In this document: positions 45,214 through 56,719 of the stretch, piece by piece
Layout of the letters: the number at the start of each line of letters is the position of its first letter
How positions within the stretch are numbered: the stretch's first letter is position 1
DNA from: Azadirachta indica
Taxonomy: Eukaryota; Streptophyta; Magnoliopsida; Sapindales; Meliaceae
Assembly: GCA_022749755.1 (NCBI GenBank)
Contig: CM040441.1
Span: forward strand, 20,213,475 to 20,277,474
Length of the DNA: 64,000 nucleotides
Reading direction: 5' to 3'
The notes under the pieces: generated by a model
Seen by the model: only the letters and a program-made list of their open reading frames with translations
The model's database searches: none
What the model was told of the DNA's origin: nothing
Translations under genes and position numbers: made by a program

Positions 45214-46386
45214 TTGTTGTGAATTTTAATAAATGCAAGTGCATTTTATCGCTAACAAGTAATATACAATAAGTTATGTGTCATTCCCATAACGATTGAT
45301 TAATTTATTAATTACCAAGGATAATTAATCCTAAATTTATTTGAAGAATTCAATTAATGTAGTTTGATTAACGTGAAATTGCAGAAAATTAAATTAAACT
45401 AATAAAGCAAAATGATAAATTTCAATTGATGAAAATACTAGGGCAGTAAATTTTATCATATCTATTCAAATTCAATTTCTTAAACTGTGTTGTTTCAATT
45501 TATTACCAATATTGACAGAAAATTATCTTAATTTATTTGATTCTCTTTCTCAAGATATATAAAAATACTTACATATATTAATTCTCTATATCTCAAAGTG
45601 AATTCAAATACATGAAAGTTCATTAAAAATAATGATAATTATTCTTAATTCTGCATGAATCATGGTAGTATATCTCTATCTAACATGTAATTTACGGTGT
45701 TCATTATATAATTAAAATGCATACATCACTTCTCACATCAATATAATTCACAAACCATTCAAATATTGACCAGATATTCAAAAGTATTAAACAAAATAAT
45801 GAACACTCAATATTCAATAATAAACTTTAAACAACACAATTTTTGGAAATTAATATTTTTAGCTAGGCTACATCTTTACTCTAGTTCAGAAAATTTAGTT
45901 CATCATTAAATAATAAAGAATCAATAAAAATTAAGTATTCTAAACATAAAATTACAGAAAAGAAGATTTAGAGGAAATTGATTTTAACTCTCTCCTTCCC
46001 TTTTCTGGAAAATCAAATTTCTCCCTTTTTCAACTACTGCCTCCTTGTTAGAATGCCAAACCTTAAAACAAAGGGATGTATTTATACTGTCTTCAAATCA
46101 AAAGATTGGGCTTTAGGCTTTCTATGGGCTTTTTGAAAAGATTATAGTTAGGTCCATTTAACTTGGCCCAAATTTCTTCTTCAAATTTAATTGGCTGGAA
46201 AATGAAATTCTTCTTCAATTTCTATAAATAAAAGCACAGCAAATGAAAATAAAAAATAAATAAGTAAAAAGGACTACATAATGTCAAGAATGCTTCTAAT
46301 ATTTGTGTAAACAAAGCATAAATAAATATATATATATATGTATATATACACACACAGACAAAATAAATATATCAAACCCATCAAAT
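45214..46386 (-). repeat. 5' LTR of the gypsy element
   Basis: Its inner edge is set by the PBS (plus strand tgttgtgaattttaataa at 45214). A minus-strand TATA-like gtataaatac lies near 46076-46085. The outer edge is put at about 46386, where similarity to duplicate copy 1 resumes; this boundary is inferred, not seen as a target duplication. Confidence 0.55.
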
Positions 46387-48630
46387 ATTCAATTGGTTAG
46401 AATTTAACACATAGCTTGAACAAATTTTCCCCACAATAGATATAAAATTAATTTCAAGAACATGCTTAACTAAACAAATATTCTTATTCTTTTATTCCCA
46501 AATATTTTATCAAACATGCTTTTTCATTTTAAAGTTTAAAAATAATTTTTAAATATTATATAAAATATATTTTTAAATATGAAAGATATTGAAAATAGTA
46601 CATAAATTTTGTTATTGCATTCTAATTTTGCAAAATAGTTTTTGAATTGCAAATCAACGAGGCCCTTAGGATCCATTTGATTTAGTTTCTGGATAGCATT
46701 CTTTATTTCTGAAAACTTAAAAGTACGAAGAGTCGTTAGAATATGCTTTTGTATAAAAAGTATTTAAAAACTACTTTTAAATCAAATTCTATCTTTTAGT
46801 TGAAAAGTAGAAAATGTTAAAAGTCTTTTTCTTAGTTTTTTTCATAGTCGCATCCCAATACAATTCAAAAACTATTTTTTATTAATTATTAATGAATAAT
46901 ATTAAATATCATGTCATTTGAAATGCATTTTTAGGATATTTAATGAATGTGGCTAAACCAAAAAGTATTTTTATCAATCATTTATATAATTTAAATTATG
47001 ATTTCTATTTTATAGGATAGGCTCAAAAATTTTAGGTAAAAGTTTATGATTTAATGGAGAAATTTAAAAATTATTATTACATGTATAAAGTAGAATTATA
47101 CATATGAATTGGGATTCTACTTGATTCAGTGCAGTCTTTTAGAAATTGTAATTATATGTATAAATTAGAGTTTTTAAGTTTAATTAAATAATATTTATAT
47201 TTTATTATCTTTAAGTTAAATAAAACCTAACTATTTTTTAATCTTTTTTATTTTTTAAGTTTATCTTTTAAAAATATAACTAAATTATATTATTTGTATT
47301 CATATATTTTAAATATCAAATTGGAAATAATCAATATCAATAAAAGATTTGTGTTTGACTATTGAGAAAGTTATTGATAATAATTTCAATTAAACAAATA
47401 TCCTTATTTTCATTTTTTTTAAAATTATATCAAACATATTTTTATAATTTTTTAAATTTAGAAATAGTTTTTTAATATTATATCATATAGGTTTTTGAAT
47501 ACTAAAAATACTAAGAATACAACTTATATATTCAAATCGTATCTAAATTTTTTAAAACAATTTTCTAATAGTGAACCAAACAGGCTCTTAGTCAAGCATT
47601 TTTTTTTTAATTGAACTAAATTTTTCGACTTTATTAAATAACAGTTTTTCTGAAACTTTAGTCAAGCATTTTTTTTTTAATTTTATTGTGTTCTAAAAAA
47701 ATCATATCCAATTTCTAATATCAAACAAGCCCCTAAACTTTTGAACATTATAATTTTGTATAAAACATTTTATCCCATAAATTCACAATGAACAAACATA
47801 AATTTAAAATATTATATCAAAAATAAAGATAACTCTTTTACATACGCAATTTAATCTAATAAATGTACTGAATGTAAATTTTAAATTTGTAAATTCAATT
47901 CATTGATATATTAAATTTTGATGAATGGATTGATATATATATATATATATAGATATATAATTGATCATTTTCAAGCCTTAGAATTTCTATTTGCAATTTT
48001 TTATAAATTAACAAAAAAATTTTCAAAATTATTTTGTTAAAAAAGAGAAAAAAAAAAAAGAAATGAATGTGCGATGTGAGGCTTATAAAGGAATTAACAT
48101 GATAAACTTGAGCATGGGGTGGTTGGTTTTGGTCGGTCCATCAATGATATTAATTATTATAACGTGCATTAATTGAATCATAAATGTGTACTTGTACGGC
48201 GACCCATTTTCCATTATTGTGGAATGGTTTGATTAGGCTGATTATCACTATATGATCTCATTTATTAATAATAATAATAATTTGGATTCAGATATTTTAA
48301 ATAATTTCGAATTATTTAATATCTATTATAAAAGGGTTTCACAATCTAAGTTATTTTTTTCTCTTTCCTAATAAAAATTGAAATTTCATTAGTATATAAA
48401 TTTATACTCGCATTTTTATTTGTTAAGAAAGATGTTTTTCTTTAATCTTTAAAATATTTCTGTCTTTCTCTGGTTCAATTATTATTATAAAATGCAGTCC
48501 ATGACATTTTGTTCTTTCTACAAATATGTCTTTGTGAAAACAAAGTAGTAAACAAGATAGTTTATTTCAATATAGATATAAATTCAAGATGTTTTTAGGT
48601 ATTTTTGAAATCATCGTGACTTATTAATCC
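46380..48630. repeat. Segmental duplication, copy 2 (second part)
   Basis: Aligns with 33925-35260. It carries one extra 914-bp element (46670-47583) relative to copy 1. An (AT)n run near 47934-47950 is also specific to this copy. Confidence 0.82.
46670..47583. mobile_element. hAT-like non-autonomous element, 914 bp
   Basis: It is absent from the matching place in copy 1 (near 34215). Flanking 8-mers gcccttag (46662-46669) and gctcttag (47584-47591) differ at one base. The left end gatccatttgatttagtt and the inverted right end ctgtttggttcactatt are similar (core tttgRtt), as in many plant hAT elements. The interior is AT-rich with no coding capacity. Confidence 0.75.
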
Positions 48631-48887
48631 ATTGAACTAAACCTCAGAAATTAAAATGTCTTTTTTTCTTTTAAAAAAATTCATTAATAGATGATGTTTA
48701 TTTAGATGAAAATGTATGCAATTACTGTTATAACTCTTTTTCAACATGTCAATCATTAAATTGAGGTACTTTAGAGTATTTTTAAAACGGTTAATAATAT
48801 TTTCATCCTTCAACTTTGACAAAGTAACAAAATAGGATACTATTTAACTAATTTTAACATTTTCATTTCTGTTGTGGCATTGTCTTA

Positions 48888-49566
48888 ACTAGGTCGAGCA
48901 AACAAATTCGGGTTCAACCAAATCCAGGTAGAGCCTGGGTTATAGGATAGGGTTAAACTCGTCCTTAAATAGATTTTGGGCCGGCTTCAAATTTTTATTT
49001 TCAAATTTGGATATATGTCAAACCTGGCTCAAGTTGAATTTGAATATCCGAAAATTTGGCCCATTATATTTATAGGAAAAATGTCTGATTCCCTTTATTT
49101 TTTGAGTCAATACCCTATTAACTTTTTATATTTTTTTTAATACCTCATCGCCCCTTTAAGTTCTGATTTTGCTCTTTACTAATTCAAATATTTTCGATTT
49201 CATCATTTTATAATTGAAACATGAACCCATTGAACCGAAGGCTCAAACCGAAAAAAAAAAGAGTCAGGAAAGTGATAGGGTATTAAAAAAAATATAAGAT
49301 GATAATAGAATATTGACTAAAAAATCAGGAGGAAACGGACATTCTCCCATATTTATATTTAGATGAATCCGATTCGAATTTTTTGAAACCAAATTTGGAT
49401 TCGAAATTTTTTAATTAATTAAATACGGACCTTGAAGCCCAGATTTAAAACCTAGCCTAAATACTACATAACCAGGACTCGAATCCGTGTCAAGTTTAAG
49501 TAAAATTTTTTGAATCTAGATCGAACTTTTAAAAACTTGGCACAAACTTGAAAAATTGCCCACTGT
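48888..49566. mobile_element. Possible outer DNA element hosting a MULE-MITE
   Basis: The left part has ctaggtcgagcaaacaaatt and phrases like gggttcaaccaaatccagg. The right part ends ttgcccactgtaaag and has complementary-type phrases (ccaggactcgaatccg). Weak inverted similarity at the ends suggests one decayed element split by the MITE at 49075-49348. No clear target duplication was found. Confidence 0.35.
49075..49348. mobile_element. MULE-type MITE, 274 bp, perfect 9-bp target duplication
   Basis: The left terminus ggaaaaatgtctgattccct and the inverted right terminus gggagaatgtccgtttcctc begin inverted repeats of about 70 bp that run to a shared tatattttttttaatacc. The 9-mer atatttata lies directly on both sides (49066-49074 and 49349-49357). 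Long TIRs and a 9-bp duplication are the signature of Mutator-like elements. Confidence 0.9.
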
Positions 49567-49624
49567 AAAGGTAACAATATTATAAAGAGTTGAAAAACTA
49601 AAGACAAATGACAATTTATTTTAA

Positions 49625-51922
49625 GGGGTATTATTGACAACCTCCCTTGAGGTTTCAAAAAGTATCACTTAGTTAGAAGGTTTCAGCTTTGTATCACAAA
49701 CCTTCTCGGACGTTGCACTTGATCGTTATTTGACTATTAGCTTCAGGAATAAATGGATAAAAGCATACAGTGATTCTTCTTTGGCTTTTGTTTGAACAAA
49801 TTAGGGTGTGCTTACTACTTACCCATTTCTATGCTATAGCGGGAGAAGATTTGAGGTAGCCATTTCAGTCTAAATCATACGAAATCTTACTCATTTCTCC
49901 TAATTTGCTACTAATCATCTATATATCAGTAGATATGGAAGCTCACATTAAGGATTGGAGTGAGTTTTTTTGTGCCACAACATTGAACCACTATATATAT
50001 ATCAACCAGTTAAGACTCATATTTTATTATGGGTTTGCCTTACGTATGATTTCAAGTATGACTTGGTCTTATGGGTTCACTAAGTGATTATATAAATTTA
50101 CTTTAGTGCTTTTTTGGATCCCTCTGTAAAGAGTTAAAACGACTGTGTTGTTGGGTTCTAAGAAGTTGAAAGGAAGGGGATTATAGGGTGTTGATTTGTC
50201 AATTATTGTATGAGGTTTATTTGGAATTTTTGTTTTTTCATGAATTCTATTTAATGATTTTTTTTCTTTGTTTCAACTTGTTAGGAAGATCTACTAAGAT
50301 CTATATTATTTAGCTTTATCTGGGTTTCTTGTATCATATACTATTATTCATTTTTATGTGCTTTTCTAAGTTTGTGCAGTTAAAGAAGTTCTGGTTTTTG
50401 AAGACTCTTATTGAGAAGCCAATGCTATTAACTTGAATTAAAGCTCATATTTTTTATTTGCTCAATGACTTTATTAGTTTTTCTCTATATATCTTCTACA
50501 TTCAATTATATCTCTAATATGTAGAAGTTTGATGATGTTTTACACAAGATTTCTATATTTGGTCGTGGTATTGAGGTTGCAAGTAAGCTTCAAGGTTCAA
50601 CACTTCATGATCAAATATTGATTTATACCCCTGGATCATTTTTGGGTTGCTTATATTGCAATTGGATTTCTTTTATTTATGGTTGAATTAACTTGTTAAG
50701 GATAGAGAATTTCAGAGCTTCTTTGCCAAGGGATGTGTTCTTCTTCATGTCTCAATTATTGTTTGGAGAGTTTACTTTGAATGGAAACTCTATGATCTTG
50801 CTCCTAATTTGCCTAGGCAAGTTGCTGGAGATATTGCATTCTCTCTTTTTTGGATTTTCTTTCTTGTGTATTCATGGAAGGAGAAGTATCATTAGTTAAG
50901 GAATTCTAAATACAAAAATATTTGACTTTCGAGAAACATAGTTGAATGGAAATATGATTTTACTGCCCATGTTGCTGATTAAGCATGCTTTTTTAGCATA
51001 TTATTGAATGAATTTGAATTGAAATTAGTGTAAATTTCTGGGTATAGACAACTGGGGTTTCTTGCATTGTACTTTAGATTGTAAGAATGATCTTGATAAA
51101 CAAGTAAATTTGTTTTTTAGCAGACAACCTACAAATTAGAAGCTGGGTCACTTAAGTTTAAAATTCCCTTCTTGATAAAGGCTTAAAATAAGAGAAAGTG
51201 GATTTGGTATGGGGTTGTATATTAAATTTGCTTTAATTTAATATTTTTGTTCTACTTTATGCCTTTATAATCTTAGAAACTCTAATAAATCTTCTTCTTA
51301 TTGAAATGATAGTCACAAATTTTATTGTTGCCTTTTTTGATACCTTCTTTGCGAAATTTGCTTACTTTTATGTTAATGATGTTTTTATCAAATAAAGTAC
51401 AAATATGAATATCTAATTTTGTTTATCAAAAGTAGAGAAATAACATTTTATTTTTAACTATGTTTTAATATGTCAACAACAGGACAAGGCATACCTAGAA
51501 GTCAAGAGAAAGTTAAATTATTTTCTCGATAAAAAAGGTGAAGTTAAGGATATTATTGTTATTTTATTGTATGATGTTAGTCAATTAACATTTAAAGAGA
51601 GATTATAATATAAAGTTAAAACTTTAACTAATTGGTACCTTTTAAAAGGAGAATTTTTAACAGTAATGAATATTGATTTTTAATTTTCTTAAATGACCAC
51701 CATTTAATATATATTACAAAAATAAATAATTTAGACCAAAATATCTTTATAAAAATTTTTTAAAAAATGACCATTGAATATATTCACGTAAGAGTATTTC
51801 GTTTTAAATAAATCTTATATGATCATTTTTAATAATAATTATTATTGAAAATTTATTTAAAGTGTTGGACCATTTTTGTTAATTTTTTTTTTAAGCTTCA
51901 CAAGAGAGGTTTATGATAATTT
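49625..51922. mobile_element. Possible TIR-bounded element containing decayed gene-like sequence
   Basis: ttattgacaacctcccttga at 49631 is weakly inverted at 51896-51921 (cttcacaagagaggtttatgataat). Between them, 50390-50880 on the plus strand reads like broken exons: LKKFWFLKTLIEK, DDVLHKISIFGRGIEVASKL then QGSTLHDQILIYTPG, and REFQSFFAKGCVLLHVSIIV, then WKLYDLAPNLPRQVAGDIAF. I do not recognise the protein. A Pack-MULE carrying a captured gene fragment, or simply a decayed host gene beside unrelated repeats, would both fit. Confidence 0.3.
51648..51890. repeat. Dispersed AT-rich repeat, copy 1
   Basis: Shares cttaaatgaccaccattt, accaaaatatctttataaaa, aaaaaatgacca and ataattattattgaaaattta in order with 56047-56296, in the same orientation, 4.4 kb away. 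Confidence 0.72.
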
Positions 51923-52086
51923 TTTTTTTTTTTAAGGAGCAACTGCAAACAAGCGCTACGATTTCGCAATAAGATTTTATCCCTACTCTAGGTCACCGGT
52001 AATATTTTGCGACAAATTTGCAGTAAGTCAGTGGTCAACGGTCAAACTGAGATTTGATAGTTGCTACGACAAGTAGCAGAACGAGG

Positions 52087-52170
52087 ATGGCGTCATGGAT
52101 TGATTCGTTTTTAGAAGGACAACAAAAAGATAATCGCGACTTGTCGGATTCGTTAGCCCGTCTTTTATGA
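52087..52170 (+). CDS. Orphan 27-codon ORF in a less AT-rich island
   Basis: The segment 51940-52175 stands out by base composition from AT-rich DNA on both sides. It contains MASWIDSFLEGQQKDNRDLS followed by DSLARLL and a stop, with a favourable gaggatgg start context. It looks like the beginning of a gene cut off by surrounding repeats. I do not recognise the product; chance is possible at this length. Confidence 0.2.
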   Translation: MASWIDSFLEGQQKDNRDLSDSLARLL

Positions 52171-52174
52171 TTTT

Positions 52175-54079
52175 AGTTACACGAGGTCAAGTAATTATGA
52201 TTAACACTGTCTCAGCCGCAAACACATTTATTATGAATTACTAATTACAATGTCTTAATATGAATATAAATGAGACGTCCACGCAACTAATTAATTGGAC
52301 ACCTACTTACAATTATTTTATTTTTGAATAAATGTAATGTAAATAATATATTTATATTAAAATATAAATTTAATACAACCTATATTCAAACATGTTATTA
52401 TATATATATTAATCCTAATCAAATATTAATACATGAACATCTTTTTAATTTAGTTGGATTATTTGTCAATGTAAGAAAGAGAATTTTTTTCAATATTCCA
52501 AATGAATATATAACTACTAAATCAGAAAGTTCTAGAAAAAAATATCTATTATGTACTCTAATCAAAGATTAACACGTAGGCATGTTTATAACTTGGTATT
52601 TAATTTAGTTGAAATATTGATGTACATAAAAAAAAAAAATTTAATAGAATACAAATTTTACTATATAATAGAATGATCAAGAATCCTTTACCCTATTTAT
52701 ATATTGTTAAATTTAGATATTTTCAATAATTTAAATTAAATCTACTATATATATATGTACATATATATATGTCTATATATATATATAAGGGCTCCATAGT
52801 TTTACATATATTTTCAAATCAATTACTAAGCATTAGACGTAAGCACTAACAATGTTTGAGATTGAATTTTAGAACATTTATAAACTAGTAGATTTATACA
52901 TTTTTAACAAATGGTGGAGCCATGTTAGAGCCTACAGCGCCTTTAGAAGAATTTTAAAATTTTTTGATAAAATTATTAACTTAATCTTTAAAAAATTTTT
53001 TTGTTTGACTTGATCTTTATAGAATTTGAATCTTTAGATTTTGACCTCCCAGAATATTAATTCTAACTTCATCATTACCTTCAATAGTTGATGTTGCATA
53101 TTACGTATACATTAATTATATATTAATTATATTTATTAAATTTAATACAACTGAAAGTCCGTAAATTCAATGATTTACAAATGACATAAGCAGTTATTTA
53201 AAATTAACAGGATGTTAATCCGTCCCCCTCTCTAAATAGTAGATAATTAATTAATATGAAATTAAGTCACATAGACATGAACCCGATTATAATAAATTAA
53301 AAAATTTTAAATAAGAATTTTATTACGAACCTTAATCAAAATATTAACATATGACTACTACTATAAGATACTATTTGATTCATTTAGTTGAAATATTGAT
53401 GAATATAAGGAAGAAAAATTCAATAGGAACAAATTTTACTGTAAATATTGATAACTAATCATTTTGAAATAAAGTAACATGTACAAGATTAATTAAGATC
53501 AAACCGTAGCTATATATGGTAGCATTAATTAATTGTGGCCCTAAATTGGGTTCCAAAATTAAAGCCACAATCGATACATCTAGAAATAGATGATATGTAT
53601 CCCTATGTGGTCCTGTAGATATTGCTAGATAACTAAAATAAATTAAATAACATTGATCTATTAAATGTAATTAAACCTTCATGAATCATCTCAAACTGAT
53701 TTTTTAATATATTTTTTTTGAAGTGTTAAGGAGTAACTGCTTATTTGTTTAACATTTATATTATATTTTTAATACTGAATTAAGTGTATTAAAATGGATA
53801 TTCTATAAATATTTTTTAAATTTATTATTATATAAAATTAAATAGGGATATAATAAGTATTCATATATTAGTGATATTTTTATTTTTAATAATTTTAATA
53901 TAAATAATTTTAAAATATGTGTAACATAACAATTAATTACAAGTGCTAAATATCACTTTTTAACATATTAATTTTAAGTATTAATTAAAAGAAACATCTA
54001 ATGAAGCAGTAATTTATTTAAAACTAAAAGTATTTATAAATAAGTATATAATTACATACTAATTAATATAACATCAATT
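52175..54079. other. Very AT-rich spacer
   Basis: No gene is supported. Contains short AT microsatellites near 52750-52790 (atatatatatgtac and similar). Confidence 0.3.
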
Positions 54080-54530
54080 TAGGGCTTGTTTGTTTTTTGA
54101 CTGAAATCTGGATAATTTTATTTGAATGTTTAAGAGTTATTTGTTTTTTAATTTATATTTGAAAACTTGTCAAAAATGTATAAATATAATTAAAGTAAAA
54201 ATTTTAACTTAAATTTTAACAATGAAATATATGAATGAATAAATATTTTATTTGTTAATAATACTCTTAATTTATTATTTAACATTTGTATATGTTAATA
54301 ACTTAATAGAGTAATTTAAAATTTTTTTAAGGTATATATGTTAATGTACCAATTTTAAATTTTTTATTCTTTAAAAATAAATAATTTAACTTTTATATTC
54401 AAACAATTAAATTGAAAAAATATATCAATTAAATCTATTTTTCACTCAAATTTATATTTCAATTATGTACTAAGTTTAAATAAAATAAATAAATATTACC
54501 TTAGAGTGTTTTATGATTAACACACTAAAT
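54080..54530. repeat. AT-rich dispersed repeat, copy at 54 kb
   Basis: Starts agggcttgtttgttttttga and shares ttttatttgttaataatact, aatttattatttaacatttg and tatattcaaacaatt with 54960-55450, and more weakly with 6747-7327 and 5200-5310. The left end is hAT-MITE-like. Confidence 0.6.
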
Positions 54531-54959
54531 ATATTAACAAATTTTCTTAAAAATATTAAAAAAATACTAAAAACACATTACATATCTTTATGTACTTTAA
54601 TGCTTTCTTTTTCTTGCTTCAAATCGACACCAAATCTTAATTAGGAAATAAATAAATTAAGACTAGGCTGCAGATAGATGTACTGCAACTAAGTAATTTG
54701 AACTAATTTTAAAACAATCAAGTATTTAATTCTTAAAAAAGTAAAACTGATTTTAACTAAGAATTGACAGCATTTATTGTCATAACTACATTCCAGATTT
54801 AATTAAACATTCGTCCACCCATTATTGTGTGCGAATCCAGTCGCCATGTTTGTTAAAACATGTACTTGAATTCAGGTGAAATCATAAAAGCACCCAACAC
54901 ACTTATTTCTAGATATACCTCCATTTCAAATATAATTTTTTTAAAAGATAATAATTTTT

Positions 54960-55450
54960 ATAACGGTGAAAATATATTTATTTTTTTACATAAACCTAAA
55001 TATAGTTATTTAAATGTTCAAAAGTTTTTTATTTTTTTACTTATATTTAAATATTTGTTAACAACATTTTAAGTTAAAAATTTTAACGTAAATATGAATA
55101 ATTAACTGTCTGAATAAATTAAATGTTTTATTTATCAATAATACTTTAAGTTTATTACTTAACATACATATGTATATATATCAATAATTTAATATATCAG
55201 TTTTAGATTTTTTTTATGTCATATATATTAACATAGCAATTTCAAATTTTTTATTTTTATAAAAATAAATAATTTAATATTTATATTCAAACATGTGAAA
55301 TAAAAAAACAAACATATTTATTAAATTCAAATTTCAGGCAAATTTATATTTCAATTATATTCAACATTCATACAAAAAAATATAAATACTATTTAAAAAT
55401 TATTTACAACTTAGAATATTATGAAAATTTTGTAAAAGTATTATGATAGC
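54960..55450. repeat. AT-rich dispersed repeat, copy at 55 kb
   Basis: Direct-orientation, diverged relative of 54080-54530 (ttaaatgttcaaaagtttt, ttttatttatcaataatact, tatattcaaacatgtg). Its first part gave a 70-codon open frame (54860-55072) that is not a gene. Confidence 0.6.
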
Positions 55451-55705
55451 ACTACCTAAACATTTGGGTTAATAATAAATAATTTCTACTCTGTAAAATA
55501 ATGGGTAGTCTTCAATTTATCTTAACTAATATTGACAATCTTCATTAGAGTTCTAAAATTTATGAAAGTTATCATGTTGACCTGAGACGTTAACTTCCAC
55601 TAAAAACGACTTGAAATTCAATGAAAACTCCCACTATTAGGCAAGTTATTTTTTTACTTAAAATTAACTATAAATCTTTTAACCTTTCAAAATAACATAA
55701 ATACA

Positions 55706-55706
55706 T

Positions 55707-55740
<34 letters not shown>
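55706..55740 (+). repeat. (AC)n(AT)n microsatellite
   Basis: Direct reading. Confidence 0.95.
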
Positions 55741-56046
55741 GACAGGAAAGGATCAATACTATAATAATTTAGACATAATTTTTTTTACTATTTGTGAACT
55801 ATTAGATTTATAAATATGTAATAAGTGAGATTAAATTTAATACATAAAATTAATACATAATTATTATATTATAATTAATATATATGAAATACATTCTTCA
55901 TTATTGAAATTTTCTATATTCAATAAAGTATAAATAAATAAAAAGTTATGTAAAATTAAGAAATTATTGGTCAGCTTCTAGATATAATTTAAATATTAAA
56001 CATTATAAAAAAAAAAAAGTAAATTTTTTAATCTTAAATATTTTAG

Positions 56047-56296
56047 AGAATTTTCAACCACATCTAATATTGGTGATTAATTTTTTTAAATGACCACTAT
56101 ATAATATATATATACAAAAATGACTAATTTAAATCAAAATATTCTCATAAAAACTTTTTAAAAAATGACTACTAAATAAATTCACGTAAAGATATTTTAA
56201 TTAAAAAAATTTGAAATAATCATTTTTTAAAAATATTTTAAATAATAATTATTATTAAAAATTTAACTAAAATGTTGATCATTTTCGTTAAATTTA
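56047..56296. repeat. Dispersed AT-rich repeat, copy 2
   Basis: Partner of 51648-51890, about 420 bp upstream of the CER2-like gene's start region, so it may lie at the distal edge of that promoter. Confidence 0.72.
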
Positions 56297-56670
56297 TAAT
56301 ATTTTGTACTCCTCGATAAATTTTACCGGCGGAAGCAATTAACATATTCAATTTTCCATATACAAACAGATGGTATAACTTTAAGAAGATATATATAGGT
56401 CAAACAAAACGTCAAATTTTTTATCGTAAAATAATTTTAAAAATAACCATTTTTTGGGTCATTTTCTTCGACTTAGATGCTTATCTTATCTCGCTTATAA
56501 ATGAACTCCACTGAAAATCTACTCTCTTGTTTTTATATGAATAGGTTTTAGTTTCTTGAACTTTAATGCTTAAGCCAGAACCCTCCACCGTTCCACTGTT
56601 CCAGCCAATCAAAACCTTACACGTCGTTCCTCGCCATAAATTCTCCCACCCACCTCGACAACTCTGGAAA

Positions 56671-56678
56671 TATATAAC
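56671..56678 (+). promoter_or_regulatory. TATA box of the CER2-like gene
   Basis: tatataac lies 49 bp before the ATG at 56720, which would give a very short 5' leader. A second candidate, cttataaatg near 56490, lies farther upstream and would give a longer one. Confidence 0.45.
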
Positions 56679-56719
56679 ACCTGCTCTCTACATGCTTACC
56701 TGCTCATCCCATCTCAACA

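Larger units (their letters stand above)
40330..46386 (-). mobile_element. Ty3/gypsy element of the Athila/Tat group, RT deleted
   Basis: Minus-strand order: 5' LTR (46386-45214), PBS (45208-45191), gag (about 44987-42400), protease (about 42340-41950) and integrase (41932-40790). A 3' tail with no identified 3' LTR follows. The reverse transcriptase and RNase H region that should lie between protease and integrase is absent. The element separates the two parts of duplicate copy 2, so it inserted after the segmental duplication or at its breakpoint. It is damaged throughout and cannot be autonomous. Confidence 0.82.

Noticed and set aside
49460..49490. tRNA T-arm-like gactcgaatcc
   Set aside because: No matching acceptor, D-arm or anticodon arm could be assembled around it; it lies within a decayed DNA element.
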